Shown here: positions 46,737 to 57,869 of the stretch, piece after piece | How positions within the stretch are numbered: the stretch's first letter is position 1 | How the letters are laid out: each line of letters starts with the position of its first letter | Source: Cellulophaga baltica | GTDB lineage: Bacteria; Bacteroidota; Bacteroidia; Flavobacteriales; Flavobacteriaceae | Direction of reading: 5' to 3' | Length of the DNA: 64,000 nucleotides | Assembly: GCF_900102165.1 (NCBI RefSeq) | Contig: NZ_FNBD01000006.1 | Coordinates: 62,001 to 126,000 of the forward strand | Made by a program: the position numbers and the translations under genes | Notes under the pieces: generated by a model | What the model saw: only the letters and a program-made list of their open reading frames with translations | The model's database searches: none | Told to the model about the DNA's origin: nothing

Positions 46737-47390
46737 ATGAAATTTTTTATAGATACAGCAAATCTTGCTCAAATTAAAGAAGCTCAAGAATTAGGTGTTT
46801 TAGATGGTGTTACCACAAACCCATCTTTAATGGCAAAAGAAGGAATTACAGGTAGAGACAACATTTTAAAACATTATGTAGACATTTGCAATATTGTTGA
46901 CGGAGATGTTTCTGCAGAGGTAATTTCTACGGATTTCGAAGGAATGATCAAGGAAGGTGAAGAACTTGCTAGTTTACACGAACAAATCGTTGTTAAATTA
47001 CCAATGATTAAAGATGGTGTTAAGGCTTGTAAGTACTTTAGCGATAAAGGCATCCGAACAAACGTAACCTTAGTTTTCTCTGCTGGGCAGGCTTTATTAG
47101 CTGCTAAAGCGGGTGCAACTTACGTTTCTCCGTTCATTGGTCGTTTAGATGATATTTCTACAGATGGTTTAAACCTTATTGCAGAAATTCGTTTGATTTA
47201 TGATAACTATGGTTTTGAAACTCAAATATTAGCTGCTTCTGTAAGACATACAATGCATGTTATTGATTGTGCTAAATTAGGTGCAGATGTTATGACAGGT
47301 GGTTTATCTTCTATTGAAGGTTTATTAAAGCACCCACTTACAGATATAGGTCTTGCTAAATTCTTAGAAGATTACAAAAAAGGAAACTAG
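46737..47390 (+). CDS. fsa: Fructose-6-phosphate aldolase / small transaldolase
   Basis: A 217-residue member of the short transaldolase family ([36 protein letters not shown]). The Schiff-base lysine is in IVVKLPM, and [15 protein letters not shown] follows. Fsa-type proteins either cleave fructose-6-phosphate or act as transaldolase; sequence by eye does not decide. In Bacteroidota it is often the only transaldolase of the pentose phosphate pathway. It ends at a strong terminator. Confidence 0.88.
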   Translation: MKFFIDTANLAQIKEAQELGVLDGVTTNPSLMAKEGITGRDNILKHYVDICNIVDGDVSAEVISTDFEGMIKEGEELASLHEQIVVKLPMIKDGVKACKYFSDKGIRTNVTLVFSAGQALLAAKAGATYVSPFIGRLDDISTDGLNLIAEIRLIYDNYGFETQILAASVRHTMHVIDCAKLGADVMTGGLSSIEGLLKHPLTDIGLAKFLEDYKKGN

Positions 47391-47419
47391 TTCATAAATT
47401 AGATTCTCTTACTATAAAA

Positions 47420-47448
47420 AAAGCCGCTAAACATTGTTTAGCGGCTTT
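47420..47448 (+). terminator. Terminator of fsa
   Basis: A perfect 13-bp GC-containing stem (47420-47432, 47436-47448) with a 3-nt loop, A-rich before and T-rich after. Confidence 0.85.
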
Positions 47449-47538
47449 CTTGTTTTTATTCGTTGTATTTAATCTCTAGAATTACGCTCATTTACTTGAG
47501 TGTAATTAATCACTAATTAGGACCGCATCTTAGTGCTA

Positions 47539-48918
47539 TTAAAGTGCGTACATATCTTTATAAGCATCGACAATTAAACCGTCTTTCACTAATATAGCTT
47601 TGTTGAGTCCGTCTATAATAAGTGTGTTTCTTAACGTATTATCGTCTTCCGCTCTATATTGATTATCGTATCTTATGTCTGATGAATCAATCATTTTTCT
47701 CCAATTCTCATCCATTTTACTGAGGCTAATTCCTATAAATTTGGTGTCAGGATGTAATACTTTTAACTTCGCCACTTGCTTGGTTATATTTCCAAAGTGT
47801 CTTGTATTCCTATCGGTCCAGAAATAAAAGATGACATCATCTTTACCCGAAGCTAGATCCGTTATAGAAACCAACTGACCAGAACTATCTATCACAGTTA
47901 CAGCGGGTAGCTCATGTGTAGGCTGCATTTTTAATACACTTTCATAAAGTCCGTGTATTTCTGCTATATGGCCATTGTTATTAGAAAGTTTATGGAAATC
48001 TTCTAAGAATACTTTGTTGTTTTCTACATTGTCATGAACTTTTAAGAAGTAGGTCATCGCAACATTTCTAAATAGATTGTCTCTTAACTTCTTTTCTTTT
48101 ACAACACTGTCTATCAGCTTTAGTTTGTGTTGATTAAAGTGAAGTTGATTATTAATCACTCTTCCTCCGTTAGAACAATCTACAGCACAATGGGTGAAGG
48201 CTACATTATCAAAATGACGCTTCATATAATCATAATACGGAGTAAAGAATGTTAAGTCCTTATTATCAAAATTTAGTTCATCGCGATAATCATAAAACTC
48301 TTCTGAGATGTCTGTTATTAGATTATCTCTATTCTTTTTTAAATGTTTGAAGGGGTATTTTTCTTTATTGATATAAGCGCTATAGTCGATACTGGCTTTT
48401 GCCATTTCTATAGATTTGGGCGTTAGCTCAGCTTCTTTTTGTAATTCAGATAGCAATTCTAATTTTGTTTCTCGTAACGAATCAATTTTAATAGAAAATA
48501 CCTCAGGGTCTAAATTAAAATAAGAATTCACAGCTGTTTCTTCCTCTTCAGAATTTAGAAATACCTCAATCAAGAAATTATTAATCTCTTCTCCCTTTCC
48601 AGAAAAAACTAAAGACTCATCAAAGTAAATGGTATTTAAACGGACTAATAGACTATCACCTTTGGATAGATATACATATTGGTATTGAGGCGCATGTCTA
48701 AAGTTATATAAACCTTCTTCAAGATTCTTTAACTTAATTGTGAACCTATTATGCATGTCTAGTTGAGCAGAATCAATGACAACATCATCTTTATATAAGA
48801 TTACTGTTTGACTTGTAGGATTAATAATTTCTCCTGCAAAAATGGTAGGGGAGTCTTTATCATCTGAAAAACAAGCTGTTAAAGTCAGTAATAAGAGACA
48901 AAAAGAATATTTATACAT
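47539..48918 (-). CDS. TlpA-like lipoprotein lacking the CxxC motif
   Basis: A 459-residue lipoprotein (lipobox LTAC, Cys16). An N-terminal DUF4369-like beta domain (about residues 25-110, FAGEIINPTSQTVILYKDD) is followed by a helical region and a C-terminal thioredoxin fold (HELPAVTVIDSSGQLVSITDLASGKDDVIFYFWTDRNTRHFG). Where TlpA proteins have WCxxC this one has WTDRNTR, so both redox cysteines are gone and thiol chemistry is unlikely. The two internal cysteines (HCAVDC) lie elsewhere. It is a single gene. Confidence 0.75.
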   Translation of the reverse strand: MYKYSFCLLLLTLTACFSDDKDSPTIFAGEIINPTSQTVILYKDDVVIDSAQLDMHNRFTIKLKNLEEGLYNFRHAPQYQYVYLSKGDSLLVRLNTIYFDESLVFSGKGEEINNFLIEVFLNSEEEETAVNSYFNLDPEVFSIKIDSLRETKLELLSELQKEAELTPKSIEMAKASIDYSAYINKEKYPFKHLKKNRDNLITDISEEFYDYRDELNFDNKDLTFFTPYYDYMKRHFDNVAFTHCAVDCSNGGRVINNQLHFNQHKLKLIDSVVKEKKLRDNLFRNVAMTYFLKVHDNVENNKVFLEDFHKLSNNNGHIAEIHGLYESVLKMQPTHELPAVTVIDSSGQLVSITDLASGKDDVIFYFWTDRNTRHFGNITKQVAKLKVLHPDTKFIGISLSKMDENWRKMIDSSDIRYDNQYRAEDDNTLRNTLIIDGLNKAILVKDGLIVDAYKDMYAL

Positions 48919-49025
48919 ATATAATAAGAATTCTTAGGGAAGCGAATTTAATAAAGAGAATAAGTATATGCTGTTAATGCACCGTTAAAATTAATATTTA
49001 GCACTATCTCTTCAATATTTCATAG

Positions 49026-50717
<1,692 letters not shown>

Positions 50718-50742
50718 ATGTTGTTCATTAAGTTCGTATAAG

Positions 50743-50779
50743 AAAAAAGCCTCTGAAATTAAATTTCAGAGGCTTTTTT
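50743..50779. terminator. Bidirectional terminator
   Basis: A 16-bp stem (50743-50758, 50764-50779) with a 5-nt loop and A6/T6 ends lies between the convergent ABC-F and leuB genes. Confidence 0.9.
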
Positions 50780-50796
50780 AATTAAAAGAGGTGGTG

Positions 50797-51852
50797 TTAA
50801 ATGTTTTTAGCTAACCAATCACCAACTTCACTAGTTTTATACGCTTTTGCTCCTTCAGATAAATCTTCAGTAACAATACCTTCCGCTAGAGATTTGTTTA
50901 CAACATCTCTTATGTCTTGCGCTTCTTGGGTTAATCCAAAATCTTCAAACATCATAGCGGCAGATAGCACTGTTGCCAATGGGTTTGCAATATCTTTACC
51001 AGCTGCTTGCGGATAAGAACCATGAATAGGTTCGTACAATCTAGCTTTCTCACCCACAGATGCAGATGGCATTAAGCCCATAGAACCTGAGATTACAGAA
51101 GCTTCATCTGTAAGAATATCTCCGAATAAGTTTTCAGTAATCATGACATCGTAAGAATTTGGCCATTGCACTAAACGCATGGCAACTGCATCTACAAATT
51201 CATAAGACACGGTAACTTCAGGATAATCTTTTTCCATGGCTTGTACCGTTTCTCTCCAAAGTCTTGAAGATTCTAGTACGTTAGCTTTATCTACACAGCA
51301 TAATTTTTTACCACGAGTCATCGCTAATTCAAATCCTTTTTTAGCCAATCTTGTAATTTCAGCACGTGTATAGGTACAGGTGTCAAAAGCGGTATTTCCA
51401 TTATCTTTACGTCCTCTTTCTCCAAAATAAATTCCACCAGTAAGCTCCCGTAGAATAATTAAATCTGTACCTTCAATACGCTCTCTTTTTAAAGGAGACT
51501 TATCTATTAAAGATGGGAAAGTAAATGTTGGTCTTACATTAGCAAATAAACCTAATTTCTGACGCATTTTAAGTAAACCTTGTTCTGGTCTTACTTTAGC
51601 AGATGGGTCGTTATCAAATCTAGGGTGACCAATAGCTCCAAAAAGTACGGCATCTGCAGCTACACAAACATCATGTGTGCTGTCTGGGTAAGGCTCTCCA
51701 CAATCATCAATGGCAGCAGCACCCGTTAAAGCTGGTGTCCAACTTAAATCATGACCGTATTTTTTTGCAATAGCATCTGATACTTTTACTGCTTGATCTA
51801 TAACTTCAGGACCAATTCCGTCGCCGGCTAATAAGGCAATATTTAATTTCAT
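50797..51852 (-). CDS. leuB: 3-isopropylmalate dehydrogenase
   Basis: A 351-residue NAD-dependent decarboxylating dehydrogenase of leucine synthesis. Motifs: LAGDGIGPEV, RPEQGLLKMRQKLGLFANVRP (substrate arginines), ELTGGIYFGERG, CVDKANVLESSRLWRE (catalytic Lys), NLFGDILTDEAS (Asp metal ligands) and EPIHGSYPQAAGKDIANP. It is the last gene of the leuCDAB cluster, with a 132-bp gap from the leuA-type gene that holds a direct repeat. Confidence 0.95.
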   Translation of the reverse strand: MKLNIALLAGDGIGPEVIDQAVKVSDAIAKKYGHDLSWTPALTGAAAIDDCGEPYPDSTHDVCVAADAVLFGAIGHPRFDNDPSAKVRPEQGLLKMRQKLGLFANVRPTFTFPSLIDKSPLKRERIEGTDLIILRELTGGIYFGERGRKDNGNTAFDTCTYTRAEITRLAKKGFELAMTRGKKLCCVDKANVLESSRLWRETVQAMEKDYPEVTVSYEFVDAVAMRLVQWPNSYDVMITENLFGDILTDEASVISGSMGLMPSASVGEKARLYEPIHGSYPQAAGKDIANPLATVLSAAMMFEDFGLTQEAQDIRDVVNKSLAEGIVTEDLSEGAKAYKTSEVGDWLAKNI

Positions 51853-51870
51853 AATAGTACTTTGACTTTA

Positions 51871-51897
51871 AACTTAAGCTATACAACTTAAGCTATA
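51871..51897. repeat. Tandem direct repeat in the leuA-leuB gap
   Basis: AACTTAAGCTATA occurs twice (51871-51883 and 51885-51897) with one base between. Each copy contains the palindrome CTTAAG. It lies 18 bp before the leuB start and may be a regulator site or chance. Confidence 0.4.
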
Positions 51898-51984
51898 ATT
51901 AATTTACATTAGTTTAAAATCTGTTGTGGCTATAGTGCTACAGTAATGCAGCTATACTAGCTAACAACTTCGTGATTGCTCACA

Positions 51985-53502
51985 TTAAATAATATTCAAC
52001 ATTTTTTCTGTGGCTTTAATTGCTGATACAGTTTGATCAGAATCTAGTCCACGTGTAATATATTCTTTTCCTTGGTTATCCCAGGTGATAACAGTTTCAC
52101 ATAAAGCATCAGAATTACTGCCAGGAGGTATCCTTACAGCGTAATCTATTAGTTTAGGTAATTCTATCTTCATAGTGCTATACACACGTTTTAGCGCATT
52201 CATAAAGGCGTCAAATTGTCCATCGCCTTGCGCATGCTCCTCATACAGTTCACCTTCTATCTCTACGGATACGGCTGCAGAAGGTTGTAATCCTTTTGCA
52301 TGTGATAATAAGTACGAGGTGATCTTTGCTTTGCTCTGATACCCATCACTATCTAGAACATCCGAAATAATATAAGGTAAATCATCTTTAGTTACGCGTT
52401 CTTTTTTATCGCCTAGCTCAATGATCCGTTGCGTAACTTTTTTTAATTCTTCATTGTTTAAGGTAAGTCCAAGTTCTTGCAAATTCTTCTGGATATTTGC
52501 TTTCCCTGATGTTTTTCCCAAGGCATATTGGCGTTTACGGCCAAAGCGCTCCGGTAATAAATCATTAAAGTAAAGGTTGTTCTTGCTATCGCCATCTGCA
52601 TGAATACCTGCTGTTTGTGTAAAAACATTAGCGCCTACTATGGGCTTATTAGCAGGAATACCAAAACCTGTAAATGCAGAAACAAGTTTGCTCACTTTAA
52701 ATAAAGAAGACTCCTTTACACCAGTCTCCAAGTCTGGCATAAAATCATTTATAACAGCTACAACACTGGCAAGAGGAGCATTTCCTGCTCGTTCTCCCAT
52801 ACCATTAACGGTTAAATGTAAGCCGTGACAACCAGCTCTTAAAGCTTCCATAACATTTGCTACACTTAAGTCATAGTCATTATGCCCATGAAAATCAAAA
52901 TGTAACTTAGGGTACGTATCCACTATTTCTTTTACAAAATCGAAAGTTTCGTTATGCGTAAGTACACCTAAAGTATCTGGTAACAGAATGCGTTTAATAG
53001 GTTGTGTGGCTAAGAAATCTAAAAACTGAAATACATATGCTTTAGAATTGCGCATGCCATTACTCCAATCTTCAAGGTAGACGTTTGTTTCTATTCCTTT
53101 ACTTTTTGCTAAAGCTATTACTGATGCAATTTCTTTAAAATGCGTATCGGGAGTTTTTTTAAGTTGATGTGTTAGGTGGTTTAAAGAACCTTTGGTTAGT
53201 AAGTTTTGAACCTTTGCTCCAGCTTCTACCATCCAATCTATTGAAACTCCTTGATCTACAAATGACAGAACTTCAACTTTCTGAATTAAATCTTTTTCAC
53301 TAGCCCAACTAGTAATCTGTTTTACGGCAAGTAATTCTCCGTCAGAAACGCGAGCGGACGCCACTTCTATGCGGTCTACTTTTAGTTCTTCTAGGAGTAA
53401 TTTTGCTAAGGTTAATTTTTCTGAAACTGAAAACGACACTCCCGATGTTTGTTCACCATCGCGGAGTGTGGTATCCATTATTTCAATCTTTCTTTTTTTC
53501 AT
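51985..53502 (-). CDS. leuA: 2-isopropylmalate synthase-type enzyme (LeuA/CimA family)
   Basis: A 505-residue enzyme. The catalytic TIM barrel has IMDTTLRDGEQTSGVSFS, HFDFHGHNDYDLSVAN and TVNGMGERAGNAPL (metal and acetyl-CoA sites). The C-terminal about 130 residues form a LeuA-dimer regulatory domain (AVSVEIEGELYEEHAQGDGQFDAFMNALK). Both 2-isopropylmalate synthase and citramalate synthase share this layout. Position between leuD and leuB favours leucine synthesis, and ilvA in the same window supplies 2-oxobutyrate, making citramalate synthesis unnecessary. The assignment remains open. Confidence 0.75.
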   Translation of the reverse strand: MKKRKIEIMDTTLRDGEQTSGVSFSVSEKLTLAKLLLEELKVDRIEVASARVSDGELLAVKQITSWASEKDLIQKVEVLSFVDQGVSIDWMVEAGAKVQNLLTKGSLNHLTHQLKKTPDTHFKEIASVIALAKSKGIETNVYLEDWSNGMRNSKAYVFQFLDFLATQPIKRILLPDTLGVLTHNETFDFVKEIVDTYPKLHFDFHGHNDYDLSVANVMEALRAGCHGLHLTVNGMGERAGNAPLASVVAVINDFMPDLETGVKESSLFKVSKLVSAFTGFGIPANKPIVGANVFTQTAGIHADGDSKNNLYFNDLLPERFGRKRQYALGKTSGKANIQKNLQELGLTLNNEELKKVTQRIIELGDKKERVTKDDLPYIISDVLDSDGYQSKAKITSYLLSHAKGLQPSAAVSVEIEGELYEEHAQGDGQFDAFMNALKRVYSTMKIELPKLIDYAVRIPPGSNSDALCETVITWDNQGKEYITRGLDSDQTVSAIKATEKMLNII

Positions 53503-53556
53503 TATCGAGTAAACGCTGCTGCGAATCTTTTTACTTCATTAAAGAAATAGCGGTTC

Positions 53557-54153
53557 TTATAAAGGAGTGTTTTTTGCAAATTCTACGATATCGCTTTTGA
53601 CATTCACTAGGTAGTCTATATCATCAAAACCGTTAAGCATATTGTCTTTTTTATAACCATTGATGTCAAAAGATTCTTTCTCACCAGTAGCTAAAAGAGT
53701 AACAGTTTGCTCTTGCAAGTTTACTTCTATAACTGTTTTAGGATCTTTTTCAATTTCAGAAAAAAGCTTGTTAGAAAAATCAGCACTTACTTGTACCGGT
53801 AATACCCCAATATTTAAACAGTTTCCTTTAAAGATGTCTGCAAAAAAGCTAGAAATTACACAGCGGAAGCCATAATCATATACCGCCCATGCAGCATGTT
53901 CTCTTGAAGATCCTGAACCGAAGTTACGACCGCCAACTAATATTTTTCCTGAATAGGTACTATCATTCAGTACAAAATCTGTCTTAGGAGAATTATCATT
54001 ATTATAACGCCAATCTCTAAAAAGATTATCACCAAACCCTTTACGCTCTGTGGCTTTTAAGAAACGCGCTGGTATTATTTGATCTGTATCTACATTCTCT
54101 ATTGGTAAAGGAACTGCAGTACTTGTTAGTATTTCAAATTTATCGTATGCCAT
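53557..54153 (-). CDS. leuD: 3-isopropylmalate dehydratase small subunit
   Basis: A 198-residue swivel domain partner of LeuC. The motif GGRNFGSGSSREHAAWAVYDYGF is diagnostic, and VDTDQIIPARFLKATER lies near the start. It lies 64 bp after leuC and 54 bp before the leuA-type gene, so is part of the leuCDAB operon. Confidence 0.95.
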   Translation of the reverse strand: MAYDKFEILTSTAVPLPIENVDTDQIIPARFLKATERKGFGDNLFRDWRYNNDNSPKTDFVLNDSTYSGKILVGGRNFGSGSSREHAAWAVYDYGFRCVISSFFADIFKGNCLNIGVLPVQVSADFSNKLFSEIEKDPKTVIEVNLQEQTVTLLATGEKESFDINGYKKDNMLNGFDDIDYLVNVKSDIVEFAKNTPL

Positions 54154-54217
54154 TTTGTATTATTTTGTTGTTCGTTACTAGTTAATGGTGCCATTATTTT
54201 TTATTAAAAAAAAACAA

Positions 54218-55633
54218 TTAAGAACTAGCAACTAATTTTTCCATTAATTCACGTGGATCTGTAACTTTTCCGGTTACTGCAGCGGCTGCGGCAACAAGAG
54301 GAGAAGCTAATAAGGTTCTTGATCCTGGACCTTGACGCCCTTCAAAGTTTCTGTTTGATGTACTTACCGCCAATTTACCAGCAGGTACTTTATCATCATT
54401 CATAGCCAAACAAGCAGAACAACCAGGTTCTCTTAGCTCAAAACCAGCTTCGTGAATAATAGCTAACAAACCTTCTTCTTTAATCGCTGCTTCTACTTGA
54501 TGTGAACCAGGTACTAACCAAGCCGTAACATTAGGAGCTTTTTGACGTCCTTTAATAATAGAAGCAAAGGCTCTAAAATCTTCGATACGCCCGTTGGTAC
54601 AACTTCCAATAAATACAAAATCGATAGGCTTACCAATCATATCGTCCCCTTCATTAAAAGACATATACCCTAGAGATTTTTTGTAGGTACTTACGCCACC
54701 TTCAACTTGCTCTGCTTTAGGAATACTTTTAGAAATACCCATCCCCATTCCAGGATTGGTACCATACGTAATCATTGGTTCAATATCAGAAGCATCAAAA
54801 CTCAATTCTTTATCAAATTCTGCATCAGGATCTGTATGTAAGGTTTCCCAATAGGCCATTGCTTTATCCCAAGCAGCACCTGTAGGTGTAAATTCACGTC
54901 CTTTTATATAATCAAATGTTTTTTCATCAGGAGCAATCATACCACCACGAGCACCCATTTCTATACTTAGGTTACACACGGTCATACGGCCTTCCATCGT
55001 CATATTTTCAAAAACATCACCTGCATATTCTACAAAGTACCCAGTAGCTCCAGAAGTAGTTAATTTAGAAATAATATATAAAGCAACATCTTTAGGTGTC
55101 ACTCCAAAATTTAAACTCCCTTTTACATTAATTCGCATTTTCTTAGGTTTTGGCTGCATAATACATTGCGTTGCCAATACCATTTCTACTTCAGAAGTAC
55201 CTATACCAAAAGCGATAGCACCAAAGGCACCATGGGTAGAAGTATGAGAATCTCCACATACAATAGTGGCTCCTGGCTGCGTAATTCCATACTCGGGTCC
55301 TACTACGTGAACAATTCCATTTTTTTTATGTCCAAGTCCCCAATGAGAGATACCATATTCTTTAGCATTCTCTTCTAAAGCTTTTAATTGATTCGCTGAA
55401 AGCGGATCTGCTACCGGTAAATGTTGGTTAATTGTTGGTGTGTTATGATCTGCCGTTGCAAATGTACGCTCTGGATGAAGTACACGAATACCTCTATTTT
55501 TAAGTCCTAAAAATGCTACAGGACTAGTAACTTCATGCACTAAATGGCGGTCTATAAACAATACATCTGGTCCGTCTTCTACATGTTTTACTACATGCGA
55601 ATCCCATACTTTGTCAAATAATGTCTTTTTCAT
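54218..55633 (-). CDS. leuC: 3-isopropylmalate dehydratase large subunit
   Basis: A 471-residue aconitase-family subunit. The [4Fe-4S] cysteines lie in [12 protein letters not shown] and [11 protein letters not shown], and [24 protein letters not shown] is the substrate-loop motif. With LeuD it isomerises 2- to 3-isopropylmalate. It is the first gene of the leu cluster. A consensus -7 box and a small hairpin (55657-55662 with 55670-55675) lie in its 5' region, but no convincing leader peptide was found, unlike the ilv operon. Confidence 0.95.
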   Translation of the reverse strand: MKKTLFDKVWDSHVVKHVEDGPDVLFIDRHLVHEVTSPVAFLGLKNRGIRVLHPERTFATADHNTPTINQHLPVADPLSANQLKALEENAKEYGISHWGLGHKKNGIVHVVGPEYGITQPGATIVCGDSHTSTHGAFGAIAFGIGTSEVEMVLATQCIMQPKPKKMRINVKGSLNFGVTPKDVALYIISKLTTSGATGYFVEYAGDVFENMTMEGRMTVCNLSIEMGARGGMIAPDEKTFDYIKGREFTPTGAAWDKAMAYWETLHTDPDAEFDKELSFDASDIEPMITYGTNPGMGMGISKSIPKAEQVEGGVSTYKKSLGYMSFNEGDDMIGKPIDFVFIGSCTNGRIEDFRAFASIIKGRQKAPNVTAWLVPGSHQVEAAIKEEGLLAIIHEAGFELREPGCSACLAMNDDKVPAGKLAVSTSNRNFEGRQGPGSRTLLASPLVAAAAAVTGKVTDPRELMEKLVASS

Positions 55634-55678
55634 TTCTTAAATAAACTTTGAATTTTTTGCTCCTAAAAAGAGCAATTA

Positions 55679-55686
55679 CAAATTTA
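55679..55686 (-). promoter_or_regulatory. -7 box of the leu operon
   Basis: Minus-strand TAAATTTG fits TAnnTTTG, 46 bp upstream of the leuC start. No TTG lies at -33. A 6-bp hairpin with a 7-nt loop follows in the predicted 5' UTR. Confidence 0.45.
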
Positions 55687-55973
55687 AAAAAGTATCCCAT
55701 GTATGCACTTCACTTGTAGTGAGAATTACGATGTTCAACATGTATTTTGCCTAAATAAAATATCTAAGACCATTGAAAAATTAGCCTTATCTAATAGATT
55801 AATACCCAATTATTGCCAACAATAATGATTTCGACTTTTTACGATAACATTCAACGAGTATATTTTTTATACTCTAAAGCTTTAGCTACTTTAGCGCTCT
55901 CATTTTGTAAGATATAGGAAACATAATTGTAGCTGTTATGGTTGTCCTATTTCTAACATTAAAACGTAAGGTT
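55687..55973. other. Intergenic region between leuC and the traN-like gene
   Basis: This AT-rich region between divergent genes has no RNA gene that I recognise. A 12-residue minus-strand frame at 55735-55773 has Val, Leu and Ile codons but no following hairpin and is not accepted as a leader. It marks the boundary between the conserved biosynthetic block and the accessory region. Confidence 0.4.
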
Positions 55974-57023
55974 ATGATTATCAAGAATTTGAAGCATTTG
56001 TTTTTTTTGCTGCTTCTTTCCATTCAAATAGGATATGCTCATTCAGGTGAACCTATAACTATAGCCTTAAATGAATCTAATATAATTACCCTTATTTTTC
56101 CAGCTCCAATATTAAACGTCGTAGAACCTTCCTCTGATTATATGTTCAGTCATGAGCAACAAAGTAATATGGGCGTTTTAAAGGCTAGTAAAACCAAACA
56201 CTTAAGTAATTTAACCATCACTACTAATGATGGCTATATCTATTCTTTTGTTTTAGACCCTTCTAACGATGTTACTAATTTTGTATATGTATTAACGGTA
56301 TCTAATGCTGTTGGCAGAATTAATGTCTCTCCTAATACAACAGTAAAACCGGCACCTTCTGTTCAAACAACAGATCCAAAATTAAAAGCTGGCAATACCA
56401 TTCAAAATACAAGCCCAGCAATTTCAGAACCAGCACCAAGCGTAAAACCTGTACTAACCACCAATAGTACTGGGGCAACACAACCTACTAGTCAGTTAGC
56501 TAGCGTTACCACTCCAGCGGTAACCGAAAATACTAGGCCAGAAGATCATAGCACAATACCTGTTGCTATAGAAAACCAACCAGTTCATGATATTGATTTG
56601 TATACTTCTGAACCCCAAACGTATTACAGTATTTTTTGTGAAAATATCCATATTGAGAAACCGACGATTAAGAATGTATCTCGGAAAGTGGGGGTGATTG
56701 AATTAAAGTTAAATGATATTACCTTAGATAAAAACGAAATGTATTTTAGTTTGCAAATCATAAATGGTTCTGCAAAAGCCTATACTATAAAAGATTTGAA
56801 GTTTTTTATAAAAAGTAAGGGAGCTAAAAAAGAATTTAAAATTGAACCCTTATATGTCTATAATTTCAGAAATGATTTAGGCGTAAATTCTGAAGTGAAT
56901 GCCGTCTACGTTCTAAAGAATATCCGCTTAAGTGAAAAACAGCAATTGTTTATTGTATTAGAAGGTTTAGATCATGAACGTTTTATCTTACTAACTCCAC
57001 CTAATGATGTTGTTAATCGTTAA
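55974..57023 (+). CDS. Orphan TraN-like (DUF4138) protein
   Basis: A 349-residue exported protein from the ATG at 55974, which gives the signal MIIKNLKHLFFLLLLSIQIGYA; an ATG 36 bp upstream is also in frame. Two conserved parts, ITLIFPAPILNVVEPSSDYMF...NLTITTNDGYIYSFVLD and a C-terminal YNFRNDLGVNSEVNAVYVLKNI, resemble the TraN/DUF4138 protein of Bacteroidota conjugative transposons. A Pro/Ser/Thr-rich linker (about 135-210) separates them. No other tra gene, relaxase or integrase is nearby, so this is a relic or a domesticated envelope protein. Confidence 0.65.
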   Translation: MIIKNLKHLFFLLLLSIQIGYAHSGEPITIALNESNIITLIFPAPILNVVEPSSDYMFSHEQQSNMGVLKASKTKHLSNLTITTNDGYIYSFVLDPSNDVTNFVYVLTVSNAVGRINVSPNTTVKPAPSVQTTDPKLKAGNTIQNTSPAISEPAPSVKPVLTTNSTGATQPTSQLASVTTPAVTENTRPEDHSTIPVAIENQPVHDIDLYTSEPQTYYSIFCENIHIEKPTIKNVSRKVGVIELKLNDITLDKNEMYFSLQIINGSAKAYTIKDLKFFIKSKGAKKEFKIEPLYVYNFRNDLGVNSEVNAVYVLKNIRLSEKQQLFIVLEGLDHERFILLTPPNDVVNR

Positions 57024-57048
57024 GAGGTTCATACCCTGAAAACCCTAA

Positions 57049-57249
57049 TTACCAACTACCACTAGCGCCACCGCCACTAGATCTTCCTCCTCCTCCAGAA
57101 TACCCAATAGAGGAATTATTGGAGCTCCTAGAGGTATCGCTGTTTACAGATTGACGGTTGTAGCTTCTTCCTGATGAACTGTATTGGTAAGAATTATTGT
57201 CTGAATTTGATGCAACGATTGTAATTATAATTATAAAACAGGATTCTGA
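57049..57249 (-). pseudogene. C-terminal remnant of a TPM-domain (YgcG-like) protein
   Basis: The minus-strand frame is open from 57249 to a TAA at 57049-57051 but has no start codon; an in-frame stop lies just upstream. It encodes a hydrophobic stretch (CFIIIITIVAS), a Ser/Asn/Tyr-rich part and a Gly/Ser tail ending GGGGRSSGGGASGSW. That tail is characteristic of the C-terminus of TPM/YgcG-type membrane proteins. The TPM domain itself is missing, so this looks like the 3' end left after a deletion. Confidence 0.65.
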
Positions 57250-57285
57250 CTAACCTAAAAAACTTTTAAAAATAAATTTACGAAG

Positions 57286-57696
57286 ATGCCTACTAAAATA
57301 ATTGGTAAACTCTTGTTTCTCTTATTGATTCTTAGTTCATGTGGAATTACAAAGTATGTACAACGGTATGCTGTAGAGGGCTATATTGTTGATGCTAATA
57401 ACACTCCAATGAATAATGTAGAAATTAAATTTTTGTTGGATGAAAATCAGCACGACATTATGCTATTAAGTGATAAAGATTCTACAATAACTAATGATGA
57501 GGGGTATTATTAATTTAGAGAAATAAGTGCCACTGATATTGGTTTTATGGGTGGGGAGAGCACGAAGAGTTTACCTGTGTCTTATACATTTATAGTATCA
57601 AAAAAAGAATTTGTAAATGACACGGTGAATCTACGTTCTAGAAGCCCATTAAACAATATTCTTGTGATTGAAACAATAGAATTAGAACGGGAGTAA
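57286..57696 (+). pseudogene. Lipoprotein gene with carboxypeptidase-like domain, broken by an in-frame stop
   Basis: The first 75 codons give a lipoprotein signal (LILSSC) and the start of a carboxypeptidase-regulatory-like domain (VEGYIVDANNTPMNNVEIKF...TNDEGYY). A TAA at 57511-57513 interrupts it. Reading on in the same frame gives another 60 sensible residues (FREISATDIGF...VIETIELERE) to a TAA at 57694. The two parts together match one 136-residue domain, where GYY-x-FR is the expected continuation. A single-base nonsense change is the simplest cause; stop readthrough or a sequencing error are alternatives. Confidence 0.7.
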
Positions 57697-57704
57697 AATA
57701 AGAA

Positions 57705-57863
57705 ATGTGTATCACAATTGAAACCACCGATGGAGATGACCCCATAGAAAAGCTTAAAAAGGAAAATGGTTTACACTATGAAGGAGATACTGAAATTATT
57801 GTTTTAGACCCTTATGAATGGGAATTAACTGACTGGCAAATAACTATATACAGATTTAAATAA
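57705..57863 (+). CDS. Small hypothetical protein (52 aa)
   Basis: A 52-codon frame between the broken lipoprotein and the first tandem paralogue; it starts 9 bp after the former and ends 6 bp before the latter. It is acidic, has no signal peptide and no known motif (IVLDPYEWELTDW). Its last codons lie in the 20-bp sequence that is repeated before each of the next two paralogues, so its 3' end may have been cut by the duplication. It may be a remnant. Confidence 0.4.
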   Translation: MCITIETTDGDDPIEKLKKENGLHYEGDTEIIVLDPYEWELTDWQITIYRFK

Positions 57864-57869
57864 ACACCT

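Noticed and set aside
55735-55773. Short minus-strand frame with Val/Leu/Ile codons upstream of leuC, possible leader peptide
   Set aside because: It is 50 bp upstream of the best -7 box, so probably not transcribed with leuC, and no terminator/antiterminator pair follows.
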